A DNA stretch of 64,000 nt. Source: a beta proteobacterium AAP99. Lineage in GTDB: Bacteria > Pseudomonadota > Gammaproteobacteria > Burkholderiales > Burkholderiaceae_C. This document shows, one piece after another, positions 34,684-42,727 of the stretch. A program made the position numbers and the translations under genes. Position 1 is the first letter of the stretch. The number at the start of each line of letters is the position of its first letter. The notes under the pieces were generated by a model. That model saw nothing but the letters and a program-made list of their open reading frames with translations, was not told where the DNA came from and made no database searches. The stretch covers positions 62,001 through 126,000 of the forward strand of contig LJIA01000002.1 in the NCBI GenBank assembly GCA_001295775.1, read 5' to 3'.

Positions 34684-35958
34684 ATGACCCCCTTCGAACT
34701 CTCCGTGATGTTCTTCCTGCAGATGGCCTTCATCCTGGCCGTCTGCAGGGTCTGCGGCATCGTGTTCAAGCGCCTGCTGGGCCAGCCGCAGGTGGTGTGC
34801 GAGATGATCGCCGGCGTGCTGATGGGCCCCTCGCTCATGGGCTGGATGTTCCCGGAGTTCAGCGCCTGGCTGTTCCCGGCCGAGAGCAAGCCGATCCTGT
34901 TTGCGGTGTGCCAGGTGGCGCTCGTGCTCTACATGTTCCTGGTGGGCGTGGAGTTCGATCTGGATCTGCTCAAGACGCGCAAGAAGAGCGCGGCCTCGGT
35001 CTCGGTGGCCGGCATTGCCCTGCCCTTTGTGCTGGGCATGGGCTTCGCGTACTTCATCGCGCACGACCACCGCCTGTTTGCCGAACGCACGACCGATCTG
35101 CAGGCCATGCTCTTTCTGGGCGCGGCCATGTCGATCACGGCCTTTCCGATGCTGGCGCGCATCATCCTGGAGCAGGGCCTGGCCAAGACCTCGCTGGGCA
35201 CCCTCGTGCTGGCGGCCGGCTCGATCGACGACGCGATTGCCTGGTGTGTGCTGGCCTTTGTGCTGGCCAGCTTCAAGAGCGAATGGACGATTGCGCTCTT
35301 TGCCCTGGGTGGTGGCGTGGTGTTCGTGCTGGTGTGCATGTATGTGCTGCGGCCACTCTTGCGGCATCTGGGCGAGCAGACCGAGCGCACGGGCCGCATC
35401 TCGGAGAGTTCGCTGGCCATCGTGCTCATGCTGCTGATGCTGGCCGCCTGGTTCACCGACGTGATCCAGCTCTATGCCGTCTTCGGCGCCTTCGTGCTCG
35501 GCGTGGCTATGCCGCGCGGCAAGTTTGCGGAAGAACTGCACCGCATCATCTTCCCCATCACCACCGTGCTGCTGCTGCCCACCTTCTTCACCTACTCCGG
35601 CCTGAACACCAAAATCGGCCTGGTGAACACGCCGGAGCTTTGGCTGCTGGCCGGCATCGCGCTCGTGGTGGCCTGCGTGGGCAAGGGCTTTGGCTGCTAC
35701 GCCGCCGCGCGCCTGAACGGCGAGCCGCACCGCGAAGCCCTGGCCATCGGCACGCTCATGAACGCGCGCGGACTGATGGAACTCATCATCCTGAACATCG
35801 GCCTGCAGAAGGGCATCATCCAGCCCACGCTCTTCACCATCATGGCGATGATGGCCATCTTCACCACGCTCATGGCCACCCCACTGTTCGAGCGCATCTA
35901 CGGCACGCCGGCCTCGCGCGCGGCCAGCGGCGGGCTGCCGCCGCCGCTGCGAAGCTGA
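34684..35958 (+). CDS. CPA2-family cation/proton antiporter
   Basis: A 424-residue inner-membrane protein of the monovalent cation:proton antiporter-2 family (KefB/NapA-like), about 12 helices. Marks are QVVCEMIAGVLMGPSLMG (helix 2), FLVGVEFDLDLLKT (helix 3), the ion-binding region AAGSIDDAIAWCVLAF with two adjacent aspartates (helix 5) and GTLMNARGLMELIILNIGL (late helix). It has no RCK/TrkA-N domain, so it is the short form. It likely exchanges Na+ or K+ for protons. It follows the halogenase on the same strand by 45 bases. Confidence 0.9.
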   Translation: MTPFELSVMFFLQMAFILAVCRVCGIVFKRLLGQPQVVCEMIAGVLMGPSLMGWMFPEFSAWLFPAESKPILFAVCQVALVLYMFLVGVEFDLDLLKTRKKSAASVSVAGIALPFVLGMGFAYFIAHDHRLFAERTTDLQAMLFLGAAMSITAFPMLARIILEQGLAKTSLGTLVLAAGSIDDAIAWCVLAFVLASFKSEWTIALFALGGGVVFVLVCMYVLRPLLRHLGEQTERTGRISESSLAIVLMLLMLAAWFTDVIQLYAVFGAFVLGVAMPRGKFAEELHRIIFPITTVLLLPTFFTYSGLNTKIGLVNTPELWLLAGIALVVACVGKGFGCYAAARLNGEPHREALAIGTLMNARGLMELIILNIGLQKGIIQPTLFTIMAMMAIFTTLMATPLFERIYGTPASRAASGGLPPPLRS

Positions 35959-35987
35959 TCGCGCCACTGCACGCAAGCCCGCACCTG

Positions 35988-36086
35988 AAGGCCTATCCGC
36001 GCTCTGGGTGCGGCTCTTCAGGCATTTCTGCCTCAAGAGCCGCACCAGACAAGCGGAACGTACTTACCCGCTTGTCTGCCCGAACC
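35988..36086 (+). repeat. Dispersed intergenic repeat, copy D with double hairpin
   Basis: Copy D, type 2, filling the gap between two convergent genes. First hairpin: GGTGCGGCTCTT (36007-36018) pairs perfectly with AAGAGCCGCACC (36035-36046), with an inner AGGCA/TGCCT extension. Second hairpin: AGACAAGCGG (36047-36056) pairs with CCGCTTGTCT (36068-36077) and contains the family core (GACAAGCGGAAC, 36048-36059). The two stems directly abut. Likely a bidirectional transcript end. Confidence 0.75.
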
Positions 36087-36087
36087 C

Positions 36088-36975
36088 TCAGCGCCACCAG
36101 CACGGCGGCGGGTCCGGGGTGTAGCGCGCCTGTTCCGGGAAGGGGTTGGGCTGGGCGGGCGGGTTGGGCCACCAGGGGCGGGGGATCACGCCCTGCGCGA
36201 CCAGGTTCTCGCGGCTGTCGTAGTAGATGGTGATGACCTCGGCCGGGCGGCGGCTGGCGCGCTCGAAGCTGGTGCGGCCGGCGTAGGAGTACTCGCTGGC
36301 GCCGTGGCCGGTGCCCAGACGCTCCTGTCGTTGCGGCGCCGCGGCGCCGAAACCCTTGTTCATCGCGGAGGCTTCGGGGCTGCGCGCGGCATCGGCACTT
36401 GGCGAGGCAGGTGCCGGGGCGGACTCCGCCGCAGCACCCGGCTTGGCGGCGCCGCCACGGCCTTCGAACCAGGGTGCAGGGGCAGGGGCGGTGCTCACCG
36501 GCGGCTCCCAGCGCGGCGCCTGCTCGCGGAACAGGGCCACGCCGATCACGCCCACGTTGTCCGGCCGGCCGGTGCGCGCGGCATAGCTGTCGGGCAGGGC
36601 GGTGAACACAAACTGCGCGATGCGCGAGTCGCTCTTGCGCCAGCCGAGAATCTGCGACTGCTGGTAGGGCGAGAACACATAGCCGTCCTGATCGGGCGCG
36701 GCGGTATCGCCGGTGATGACGTTCACGCCATCCACCGACATCACCGCCAGCACACGCTCGCCGCGCGGATTGCGCAGGGAGATGGCATACCGGCTGCCGG
36801 GCGTGCCTTCCACGTACCAGCGGTCGCGGTGCTGATAGACCGGCAGCTGGCGGCCGGTGTCGCGGTCGATGATGTCCACGTCCGCCAGGCGGCCCACGGC
36901 GTGGGCAGGTGCGGCACTGAAGGCGCCAGCCAGCGCGGCGGCGGCAAGGGTCAAGCTGAGCGGGATGTTCTTCAT
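36088..36975 (-). CDS. Exported protein of unknown function
   Basis: A 295-residue protein with a clean signal peptide (SLTLAAAALAGAFSAAPAHA). The mature N-terminal 120 residues look like a beta-rich domain (VDIIDRDTGRQLPVYQHRD; YAISLRNPRGERVLAVMSVD), followed by an Ala/Pro/Ser-rich linker (about 175-215) and a C-terminal RxSYAGRTSFERASRRPAEV segment then Pro-rich end. I recall no named family; a surface or envelope role is likely. It ends at repeat copy D. Confidence 0.72.
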   Translation of the reverse strand: MKNIPLSLTLAAAALAGAFSAAPAHAVGRLADVDIIDRDTGRQLPVYQHRDRWYVEGTPGSRYAISLRNPRGERVLAVMSVDGVNVITGDTAAPDQDGYVFSPYQQSQILGWRKSDSRIAQFVFTALPDSYAARTGRPDNVGVIGVALFREQAPRWEPPVSTAPAPAPWFEGRGGAAKPGAAAESAPAPASPSADAARSPEASAMNKGFGAAAPQRQERLGTGHGASEYSYAGRTSFERASRRPAEVITIYYDSRENLVAQGVIPRPWWPNPPAQPNPFPEQARYTPDPPPCWWR

Positions 36976-37084
36976 GGTCTTGCTCCTGAGCAGCCCTTGG
37001 AGGCGGGCTGTTAAGGCTTCAACGGAGCAGGACCCGTGGCGGGGTTAAAGCAGATGTGGCAGATGTAACCGGAGACTGCAGCGT

Positions 37085-37669
37085 TCAACGACGGCGGAAA
37101 CGAAACACCGCCAGTTCGCCACGCAGATTGGGCAGCAGGCTCACGGGCTGGCCGTGGTGCAGGGCCACGCGGTCTTCGACATCCAGGCCGAACCGGGCGG
37201 CGAGGTCGGCAAAGTCATTGAGCGTGGCGCAGCGGATGTTGGGCGTGTCGTACCACTGGTAGGGCAACGTCTCGCTCACGGGCATGCGGCCGCGGATGAG
37301 CTGCCAGCGGTGCGGCCAGTAGCCGAAGTTGGGAAAGCTCAGAATCGCTTCGCGGCCGACGCGCGCGATCTCGGCGAGCATGGGTTCGACGCGGTGCATC
37401 TGCTGGAGGGTCTCGAGCTGCAGCACGACATCAAACGCGTTGTCCTCGAACAGGTTCAGGCCGGCTTCAAGGTCCTGCTGGATCACGTCCACGCCGCGCT
37501 TGAGCGTGCCGAGCACGGCGGCATCGTCGCCATCCACACCGAGCACGGTGCAGCCCTTGTGGTCGCGCAGCCAGGCGAGCAGCTCGCCATCGCCACAGCC
37601 CAGGTCCAGCACGCGGCTGCCTTGGGGCACCCATTGGGTCACGTAGAGCTGATCAGGGCGCAGGCTCAT
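37085..37669 (-). CDS. metW: MetW methyltransferase-like protein
   Basis: A 194-residue class I SAM-dependent methyltransferase fold of the MetW family, which works with MetX in methionine synthesis. SAM-binding motif VLDLGCGDGELLAWL is at residues 22-36. Typical MetW marks follow: DVVLQLETLQQMHRVEPML and FPNFGYWPHRWQLIRGRMPV. The ATG at 37669 has GGAGG upstream. It is downstream of metX, separated by 130 bases that hold repeat copy F. MetW is thought to activate MetX in proteobacteria that use this route. Confidence 0.95.
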   Translation of the reverse strand: MSLRPDQLYVTQWVPQGSRVLDLGCGDGELLAWLRDHKGCTVLGVDGDDAAVLGTLKRGVDVIQQDLEAGLNLFEDNAFDVVLQLETLQQMHRVEPMLAEIARVGREAILSFPNFGYWPHRWQLIRGRMPVSETLPYQWYDTPNIRCATLNDFADLAARFGLDVEDRVALHHGQPVSLLPNLRGELAVFRFRRR

Positions 37670-37689
37670 GCCGCAGCCTCCATGCCCGG

Positions 37690-37785
37690 ACTTGAAAGGC
37701 GAGAATGGCTTTGGGAGCCGCTCTTCAGACCAAAATGGCTGAAAGCGCCCGCGGGACAAGCGGAAAGGCTTTCGGGATTTCGAGC
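37690..37785 (+). repeat. Dispersed intergenic repeat, copy F (core GACAAGCGGAAA)
   Basis: Copy F, type 2, between metX and metW. It reads GCTCTTCAGACC then AAAATGGCTG, forming an imperfect hairpin at 37713-37750, followed by the exact core at 37755-37766. It is the closest match to copy E. As both flanking genes run on the minus strand, here it lies inside an operon and may act as an intercistronic mRNA structure. Confidence 0.7.
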
Positions 37786-37799
37786 GCTGCGCTGCATGC

Positions 37800-38915
37800 C
37801 TACACCTCGATCCGCTCGAAGTAGGCCCGCACGTCGGCGTGGTAGCGCGCGTCATCGAGCAGGAAGGCGTCGTGCCCGTGTGGGGCGTCGATCTCGCAGT
37901 AGCTCACGCGGTGGCGGTTGGCCACCAAGGCCTTCACGATCTCCCGGCTGCGCTCCGGCGAAAAGCGCCAGTCGGTGGTGAAACTGGTCAGGAAGAACTG
38001 GGCGCGGGCGGGCGCGAGGGCTTTGGCCAGATCGCCGCCGTGGTCGCGCGCGGGGTCGAAGTAGTCCAGCGCCTTAGTGATGAGCAGGTAGGTGTTGGCG
38101 TCGAAGTAGGTGCTGAACTTGTCGCCCTGATAGCGCAGGTAGCTCTCCACCTCGAAGTCGGTGCCGAAGTCGAAGCGCGGCGCGTCGCCCTTGAGCTGGC
38201 GGCCGAACTTCTCGGCCATGTCATCGCCGGAGAGGTAGGTGATATGGCCGATCATGCGCGCCACGCGCAGGCCGCGCTTGGGCACCACGCCGTGGGCGTA
38301 GTAGTCGCCACCATGAAAGTCCGGGTCGGTCAGGATGGCTTGGCGCGCCACGTCATTGAAGGCAATGTTCTGCGCCGAGAGCTTGGGTGTGGAGGCCACC
38401 ACCACGCAGTGGCCCACGCGCTCCGGATACTGGACGGCCCAGCTCAGGGCCTGCATGCCGCCCAGGCTGCCGCCCATCACGGCCGCAAAGCGCTCGATAC
38501 CGAAGTGGTCTGCCAGCCGCGCCTGCGCCTGCACCCAGTCCTCCACGGTCACCACCGGGAAGTCGCGCCCCCATGGGCGGCCGGTGGCGGGGTTGATGCT
38601 GGCGGGGCCGGTGGAACCGAAGCAGCTGCCCAGGTTGTTGACGCCGATGACGAAGAAGCGGTTGGTATCCACCGGCTTGCCCGGGCCGACCATGTTGTCC
38701 CACCAGCCGATGTTCTTCGGGTCGTCAGCGTAGTGGCCGGCCACATGGTGCGAGGCATTGAGCGCATGGCACACCAGCACGGCATTGCTCTTGGCGGCGT
38801 TGAGCTTGCCGTAGGTCTCTACGCGTAGGTGGTAGGGGCCAAAGCTCGCGCCCGAACGCAGGCGCAGCGGATCGCCGAAGCCGATGTCGGTGAACTGAAC
38901 GACGCCCTGATCCAC
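37800..38915 (-). CDS. metX: Homoserine O-acyltransferase MetX
   Basis: Acylates homoserine (acetyl- or succinyl-CoA) in methionine synthesis. 371 residues. No ATG exists near; the GTG at 38915 starts [19 protein letters not shown] and gives the normal family length. Alpha/beta-hydrolase triad: Ser in [14 protein letters not shown] (about residue 150), Asp in [12 protein letters not shown] region and His in [23 protein letters not shown] and [12 protein letters not shown] are MetX signatures. It is headed by a SAM-II-like riboswitch and a terminator, so it is probably switched off when SAM is plentiful. Followed by metW. Confidence 0.95.
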   Translation of the reverse strand: MDQGVVQFTDIGFGDPLRLRSGASFGPYHLRVETYGKLNAAKSNAVLVCHALNASHHVAGHYADDPKNIGWWDNMVGPGKPVDTNRFFVIGVNNLGSCFGSTGPASINPATGRPWGRDFPVVTVEDWVQAQARLADHFGIERFAAVMGGSLGGMQALSWAVQYPERVGHCVVVASTPKLSAQNIAFNDVARQAILTDPDFHGGDYYAHGVVPKRGLRVARMIGHITYLSGDDMAEKFGRQLKGDAPRFDFGTDFEVESYLRYQGDKFSTYFDANTYLLITKALDYFDPARDHGGDLAKALAPARAQFFLTSFTTDWRFSPERSREIVKALVANRHRVSYCEIDAPHGHDAFLLDDARYHADVRAYFERIEV

Positions 38916-38944
38916 GATCTCTCTATTCCGGCCGCGCAAAGAAA

Positions 38945-38980
38945 AACCCCGCAGGACTCGCAAAGAGGGCCGGCGGGGTT
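38945..38980 (-). terminator. Attenuator hairpin in the metX leader
   Basis: Read on the minus strand, AACCCCGC (38973-38980) pairs with GCGGGGTT (38945-38952), followed by TTTTTC: an intrinsic terminator only about 30 bases before the metX start. A segment in its loop, CCTCTTT (38962-38968), is complementary to AAAGAGG (38987-38993) in the upstream aptamer-like sequence, which could form a rival antiterminator stem. Confidence 0.8.
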
Positions 38981-39056
38981 CCGATTCCTCTTTAGCCGTA
39001 TTTGTTGTGCTCTTTCGAACACTGCGCCCGCAAGCAGGAATGCAAATCGGCGCGTG
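38981..39056 (-). promoter_or_regulatory. SAM-II (SAM-alpha) riboswitch-like leader of metX
   Basis: On the minus strand the leader has the SAM-II layout. P1 is GCGCC (39049-39053) pairing with GGCGC (39024-39028). The loop starts GATTTGC, as in known members. After a small extra hairpin comes AACAAATACGGCTAAAGAGG, matching the conserved GCUAAA end (38991-38996). A pseudoknot forms between ATTCCT in the loop (39036-39041) and AGGAAT (38984-38989). SAM-II elements are known ahead of metX and metA. It is followed at once by the terminator, implying transcriptional control. Confidence 0.78.
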
Positions 39057-39072
39057 GAACGGATTGTATGCG

Positions 39073-39438
39073 CTAGTCCTGGGTGAGGGTGCAGCTGTCG
39101 CCCACGCCCTCGCGCCAGACGCGCACGCGCGAAAGCCGCACGCCTTGATCGGCAAAACGCGCGGCGATGAAGCTGCACAGGTTCTCCAGCGTGGGTACAC
39201 CCAGGCCAGGGACGTCATCCAGAAAGTGGTGGTCCAGCTGCTCGCGCACCGCGGCAAGGTGCTGGCGAATCAGCCCGAGGTCCATGACCATGCCTGTCGT
39301 CGCATCGGGCGTGCCACGCACGGCCACCTCGGCAAAGTAGGTGTGGCCGTGCACGCGGCGGCTGCCCTCGGCCTCGATCTCGCGGCGCAGGGTGTGGGCG
39401 GCTTCGAAGTTGAAGCGCTGGGAGATTTCGTGGGGCAT
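39073..39438 (-). CDS. queD: 6-carboxytetrahydropterin synthase QueD
   Basis: Second step of queuosine synthesis, 7,8-dihydroneopterin triphosphate to 6-carboxytetrahydropterin. 121 residues, tunnelling fold. The zinc histidines are in FEAAHTL and [17 protein letters not shown] and LDHHFLDD are family marks, and PTLENLC with the following Glu-containing WREG end is in place. The catalytic cysteine that usually lies four residues before HGH (C-x3-HGH) is Ser here (SRRVHGH). Its stop is followed by the metX leader. Confidence 0.92.
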   Translation of the reverse strand: MPHEISQRFNFEAAHTLRREIEAEGSRRVHGHTYFAEVAVRGTPDATTGMVMDLGLIRQHLAAVREQLDHHFLDDVPGLGVPTLENLCSFIAARFADQGVRLSRVRVWREGVGDSCTLTQD

Positions 39439-39601
39439 GGGTGGCGACGGCGCTTGCGCGCCATGACTTTGGCTGCTTCCTCGGTGAAGGAATGACTCGG
39501 AGCAGAACGCAACCGAGCGCAGTGTAGGCGGGCGTTGGCGCAGCAGGCAGTTGCACTCCGCCAGTTATCAATGGCTGATAGCGGGTCTCATCGAAGAAAG
39601 C

Positions 39602-40078
39602 TCAGCCGGAAGATTGCGATGGACGAAGAGCAAACCAGGCGTCCAGAACAAGACGCGCATCCGACTTCGAGCCATCGTAGTAATTCACGTCAGTGCAAAA
39701 GCCTTCAATGGAAACCCTGAATTGGCTCCCATCTCGCTCCAGCACACGTAACGTCCAGTCCCGCACGGCGTCGTGCGCCACATAATAAATGCGTGCCAAC
39801 CCTCCGCCGCCAATGTCGCCTTCGGGGATGGAAAACGCTCTGCCTACGAGATCGTCCTTGTCCAGCGACACCACCTCGACGCTGAACTCTCCGTTGGGCA
39901 CGGCGCGCAACGATTCTGTATCCGGGAGGGTTGCCAAAGGGGTGTCCGCTGCCTCGAACTCGAATAGCAGGGAACAAGCACTGTCGTCGCCCCCTTTTAG
40001 CAAGAACAGCTCAGCACTCGCTATGGAAAAGCGTTCGGTGCCGTTGAACCGATGAAGTGAAAGCGTCCCGACGTCCAT
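39602..40078 (-). CDS. Unknown protein between queE and queD
   Basis: A 158-residue soluble protein, ATG at 40078, 11 bases after the queE stop. It is acidic, with alternating strands and no recognisable motif; segments such as ASAELFLLKGGDDSACSLLF and ARIYYVAHDAVRDWTLRVLE look like an antiparallel beta structure. Its codon use and base composition are less G+C-biased than the neighbours, so it may be a later insertion into the queuosine cluster. I do not recognise a family. The 163 bases between it and queD hold no gene I can support. Confidence 0.65.
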   Translation of the reverse strand: MDVGTLSLHRFNGTERFSIASAELFLLKGGDDSACSLLFEFEAADTPLATLPDTESLRAVPNGEFSVEVVSLDKDDLVGRAFSIPEGDIGGGGLARIYYVAHDAVRDWTLRVLERDGSQFRVSIEGFCTDVNYYDGSKSDARLVLDAWFALRPSQSSG

Positions 40079-40089
40079 GACCAAGAGCG

Positions 40090-40752
40090 CTACCGGATGC
40101 CGGTGATCTTGTGTGTCTGCAGCGACAGCCGCCAGGCGGGCCGCGCCATGCAGGTCTCGATGCAGGTCTGGGTGTTGCGGCGCTGGGCGGTGAGGTCGAT
40201 CACGCCGGCCTGTGCGCGGCCGTCCATGGGCTGCAGGAAGCGGTGCGCAAAGTCTGCGGCCTCGGCGTCATCCAGCGAGATGCCGGTCTGCGGCCAGATG
40301 AGCTTGAGCTCGTGGCCGCTGCGTTGCACCCAGTCGGCCCCGGCCTTGGGGCTGACGCAGATCCAGTCCAGCCCCGGCGGTGCGGGCAGGGTGCCGTTGG
40401 TTTCCACGGCGATCTCGAAACCCTGGGCGTGCAGGGCGTCGATCAGCGGCCCGTCGATCTGCAGCAGGGGCTCGCCGCCGGTGCAGACCACGAAGCGGCG
40501 GGCACGCTCGCTCGTGGGCCAGTGCGCGGCAATGCGTGCGGCCAGCAGCTCAGCCGTCTCGAACTTGCCGCCGCCCGTGCCGTCGGTGCCGACGAAGTCT
40601 GTGTCACAGAACTTGCAGGTGGCGTTCTCGCGGTCGGCCTCGCGGCCGCTCCAGAGGTTGCAGCCGGCAAAGCGGCAGAACACGGCCGCGCGGCCGGCCT
40701 GGGCGCCTTCGCCCTGCAGGGTGTAGAAGATTTCCTTGACGCTGTAGCTCAT
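40090..40752 (-). CDS. queE: 7-carboxy-7-deazaguanine synthase QueE
   Basis: Radical SAM enzyme converting 6-carboxytetrahydropterin to 7-carboxy-7-deazaguanine. 220 residues. The start is MSYSVKEIFYTLQGEGAQAG, and the iron-sulfur cysteines form the expanded C-x14-C-x2-C pattern of proteobacterial QueE (CNLW...CKFC), followed by the SAM region VVCTGGEPLLQ. It overlaps the ptsI stop by four bases (ATGA), tying queuosine synthesis to the PTS operon. queD is 1 kb downstream. Confidence 0.95.
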   Translation of the reverse strand: MSYSVKEIFYTLQGEGAQAGRAAVFCRFAGCNLWSGREADRENATCKFCDTDFVGTDGTGGGKFETAELLAARIAAHWPTSERARRFVVCTGGEPLLQIDGPLIDALHAQGFEIAVETNGTLPAPPGLDWICVSPKAGADWVQRSGHELKLIWPQTGISLDDAEAADFAHRFLQPMDGRAQAGVIDLTAQRRNTQTCIETCMARPAWRLSLQTHKITGIR

Positions 40753-42443
40753 GCCTGCAGTGCGTTGGCCGCCGGTGCCGACGCTGCGGCCGCCGAGCCG
40801 CGGATGGCCGCCTTCACCGGCAGGATGCAGCCGGCGTGCATGGAGAAGCTCTTCAGCCCCATGCGCAGCAGCCGCTCGGTGTACTTGGTGTCACCCGCCA
40901 TCTCGCCACACACACTCACGGGCTTGCCGGCGGCGTGGCAGGTGCGGATGGTGTGCTCGATCAGGTGCAGCACGGCGGGGTGCGCGGGGTCGTAGAGGTG
41001 GGCGACTTCGGCATCGGCCCGGTCGATGGCCAGGGTGTATTGGATGAGATCGTTGGTGCCGATCGAGCAGAAGTCCAGCTTGGGCAGCAGGCGCTCCAGG
41101 ATCAAGGCTGCGGCCGGGATTTCGATCATGGCGCCCACGGGCACATTGGTCGCGCACCTTTCGCCGCGCGCCTTGAGCTCCTTCTTGGCGCGCTCAATCG
41201 CCGCGCGCGCCTGATCGACCTCGTGCTCATGCGCGACCATCGGGATCAGGATCTTCACCGGGCCGAGCGCCGAGGCGCGCAGGATGGCCCGCAGCTGGGT
41301 GCGGAACATCTCCGGGTTGGCCAGGCAATAGCGGATGGCGCGCAGGCCCAGCGCCGGGTTGGGCGCCACCACGGCCTGCAGATCCACCTCCTCATCGAGC
41401 GTCTTGTCCGCGCCGATGTCCAGCGTACGAATGACCACCGGCTTGCCGGCCATGGCCAGCACCACGCGGGCGTAGGCGGAGAACTGCTCGTCCTCGTCCG
41501 GCAGCTGTTTGCGGCCCATGAACAGGAATTCGGTGCGGAACAGGCCGACGCCGTCGGCGTTCATCTCCACCGCGCCGTCCACGTCCTCGGGCACCTCGAT
41601 ATTGGCGGCCAGCTCGATCGCTTCGCCCGCGGGCGTGACGGCGGGCACATTGCGCAGGCTGGAGAGCGCTGCGCGGTCGGCGCGCTCCTCGGCGGCCTTG
41701 CGCGCAAAGCGCTCGCGCGTGGCGGCGTCCGGGTTGACGTAGATCCGGCCGTCGTGGCCGTCGACGATGATGAAGTCGTCCTGGTGGATCAGCGTGGTTG
41801 CATCGCTGGCGGCCACCACGGCGGGCAGCTGCAGGCTGCGCGCGACGATGGCGGTGTGCGAGGTCCCGCCGCCCAGGTCCGTCACGAAGCCGGCGAAGCG
41901 CGTTTCCTTGAACTGCAGCATGTCGGCCGGCGCGATGTCGTGCGCGATGATCACGATGTCCTCGCCCAGCTCGTCGGCGGGCCGCGCGCTCTGGCCCGCC
42001 GCGCTGTCCTGCGTCATGTGCTTGAGGATGCGCTCGCCCACCTGGCGCACGTCATAGCTGCGCTCGCGCAGATAGGCGTCGTCCATGTCCTCGAAGGTCT
42101 TGGCCAGGGCCTCGACCTGTGTGGACAGCGCCCAGGCGGCGTTGTAGCGGCGTTCGGTGATCAGGCTGCGCGGCGCCACCGTCAGCATCGGATCGGCGAG
42201 CATCAGCTCATGCACCTCGATGAACGCGCCCAGCTCGGTGGGGGCGTCATGCTCCAGGTTCTGGCGCACCTCGGACAGCTCCGTGCGCGCCAGCTCCACG
42301 GCGGCGTCAAAGCGCGAGAGCTCCGCGTCCAGCTGCTCGGGCTCGATGAAGTGGTGCGACACCTCCACCGCCAGCGCCGCCAGCACATGCGCCCGCCCGA
42401 TGGCGATGCCACCCGAAGCTGGAATGCCCGACAGCGTCTTCAT
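40749..42443 (-). CDS. ptsI: PTS enzyme I (phosphoenolpyruvate-protein phosphotransferase)
   Basis: Transfers phosphate from PEP to HPr. 564 residues; ATG at 42443, the long upstream frame being non-coding. The phospho-His is in TDLGGGTSHTAIVARS (about residue 190). The PEP-binding parts are GLFRTEFLFMGR (about 290), VVIRTLDIGADK and NPALGLRAIRY, and the closing region CSIGTNDLIQYTLAIDR and VSVCGEMAGD is intact. It follows HPr by 311 bases. As no sugar permease is present, it probably serves a regulatory PTS. Confidence 0.96.
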   Translation of the reverse strand: MKTLSGIPASGGIAIGRAHVLAALAVEVSHHFIEPEQLDAELSRFDAAVELARTELSEVRQNLEHDAPTELGAFIEVHELMLADPMLTVAPRSLITERRYNAAWALSTQVEALAKTFEDMDDAYLRERSYDVRQVGERILKHMTQDSAAGQSARPADELGEDIVIIAHDIAPADMLQFKETRFAGFVTDLGGGTSHTAIVARSLQLPAVVAASDATTLIHQDDFIIVDGHDGRIYVNPDAATRERFARKAAEERADRAALSSLRNVPAVTPAGEAIELAANIEVPEDVDGAVEMNADGVGLFRTEFLFMGRKQLPDEDEQFSAYARVVLAMAGKPVVIRTLDIGADKTLDEEVDLQAVVAPNPALGLRAIRYCLANPEMFRTQLRAILRASALGPVKILIPMVAHEHEVDQARAAIERAKKELKARGERCATNVPVGAMIEIPAAALILERLLPKLDFCSIGTNDLIQYTLAIDRADAEVAHLYDPAHPAVLHLIEHTIRTCHAAGKPVSVCGEMAGDTKYTERLLRMGLKSFSMHAGCILPVKAAIRGSAAAASAPAANALQA

Positions 42444-42507
42444 TGCGCACCCGTATCCGTGAAGGCGCCGGCATGAGATGCACCGGCAGAAAAACAACCC
42501 AAAACAC

Positions 42508-42610
42508 CCCGGGATCCGCTTGCTACATGCGGAAAGCCGGAAATCAAGCTTTCAAACTGAGGTTGAAAAACAGGCTTCTTGAAGCGCATTTTTCAAGCAT
42601 TCGTTGAAAG
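42508..42610 (+). repeat. Weak copy G of the dispersed repeat
   Basis: ACATGCGGAAAGCC (around 42530) resembles the family core plus its right flank, with CCGC-N9-GCGG arms, but the exact GACAAGCGG is not kept. The rest is AT-rich with TTTCAA/TTGAAA-type repeats. Listed as a degenerate or related copy only. Confidence 0.35.
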
Positions 42611-42677
42611 CATTCAGCCTGGACTCCAAGCAACAGCAAGTGCGGTGCCGCGTGAGCATGCTCGCTCTCGCTGGCCT

Positions 42678-42696
42678 CCCCCCGCTCGGCGGGGGG
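42678..42696. repeat. G/C-run hairpin
   Basis: CCCCCCGC-TCG-GCGGGGGG, a perfect 8-base stem with a 3-base loop in the HPr-EI spacer. No T-run follows, so it is more likely an mRNA structural element than a terminator. Confidence 0.5.
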
Positions 42697-42727
42697 ACGG
42701 AAGGGGGGAGCCCACATGCACCCCGAC

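Noticed and set aside
34669-36045. Long minus-strand open frame opposite the cation/proton antiporter
   Set aside because: Gln/His/Arg-rich translation with no motif; the plus-strand antiporter fits its family throughout. It is an antisense artefact of high G+C.
39439-39601. Possible preQ1 riboswitch upstream of queD
   Set aside because: No match to the short preQ1-I or preQ1-II patterns could be found by eye.
40836-42476. 546-codon plus-strand frame opposite ptsI
   Set aside because: Shadow of enzyme I; the translation has no known motif.
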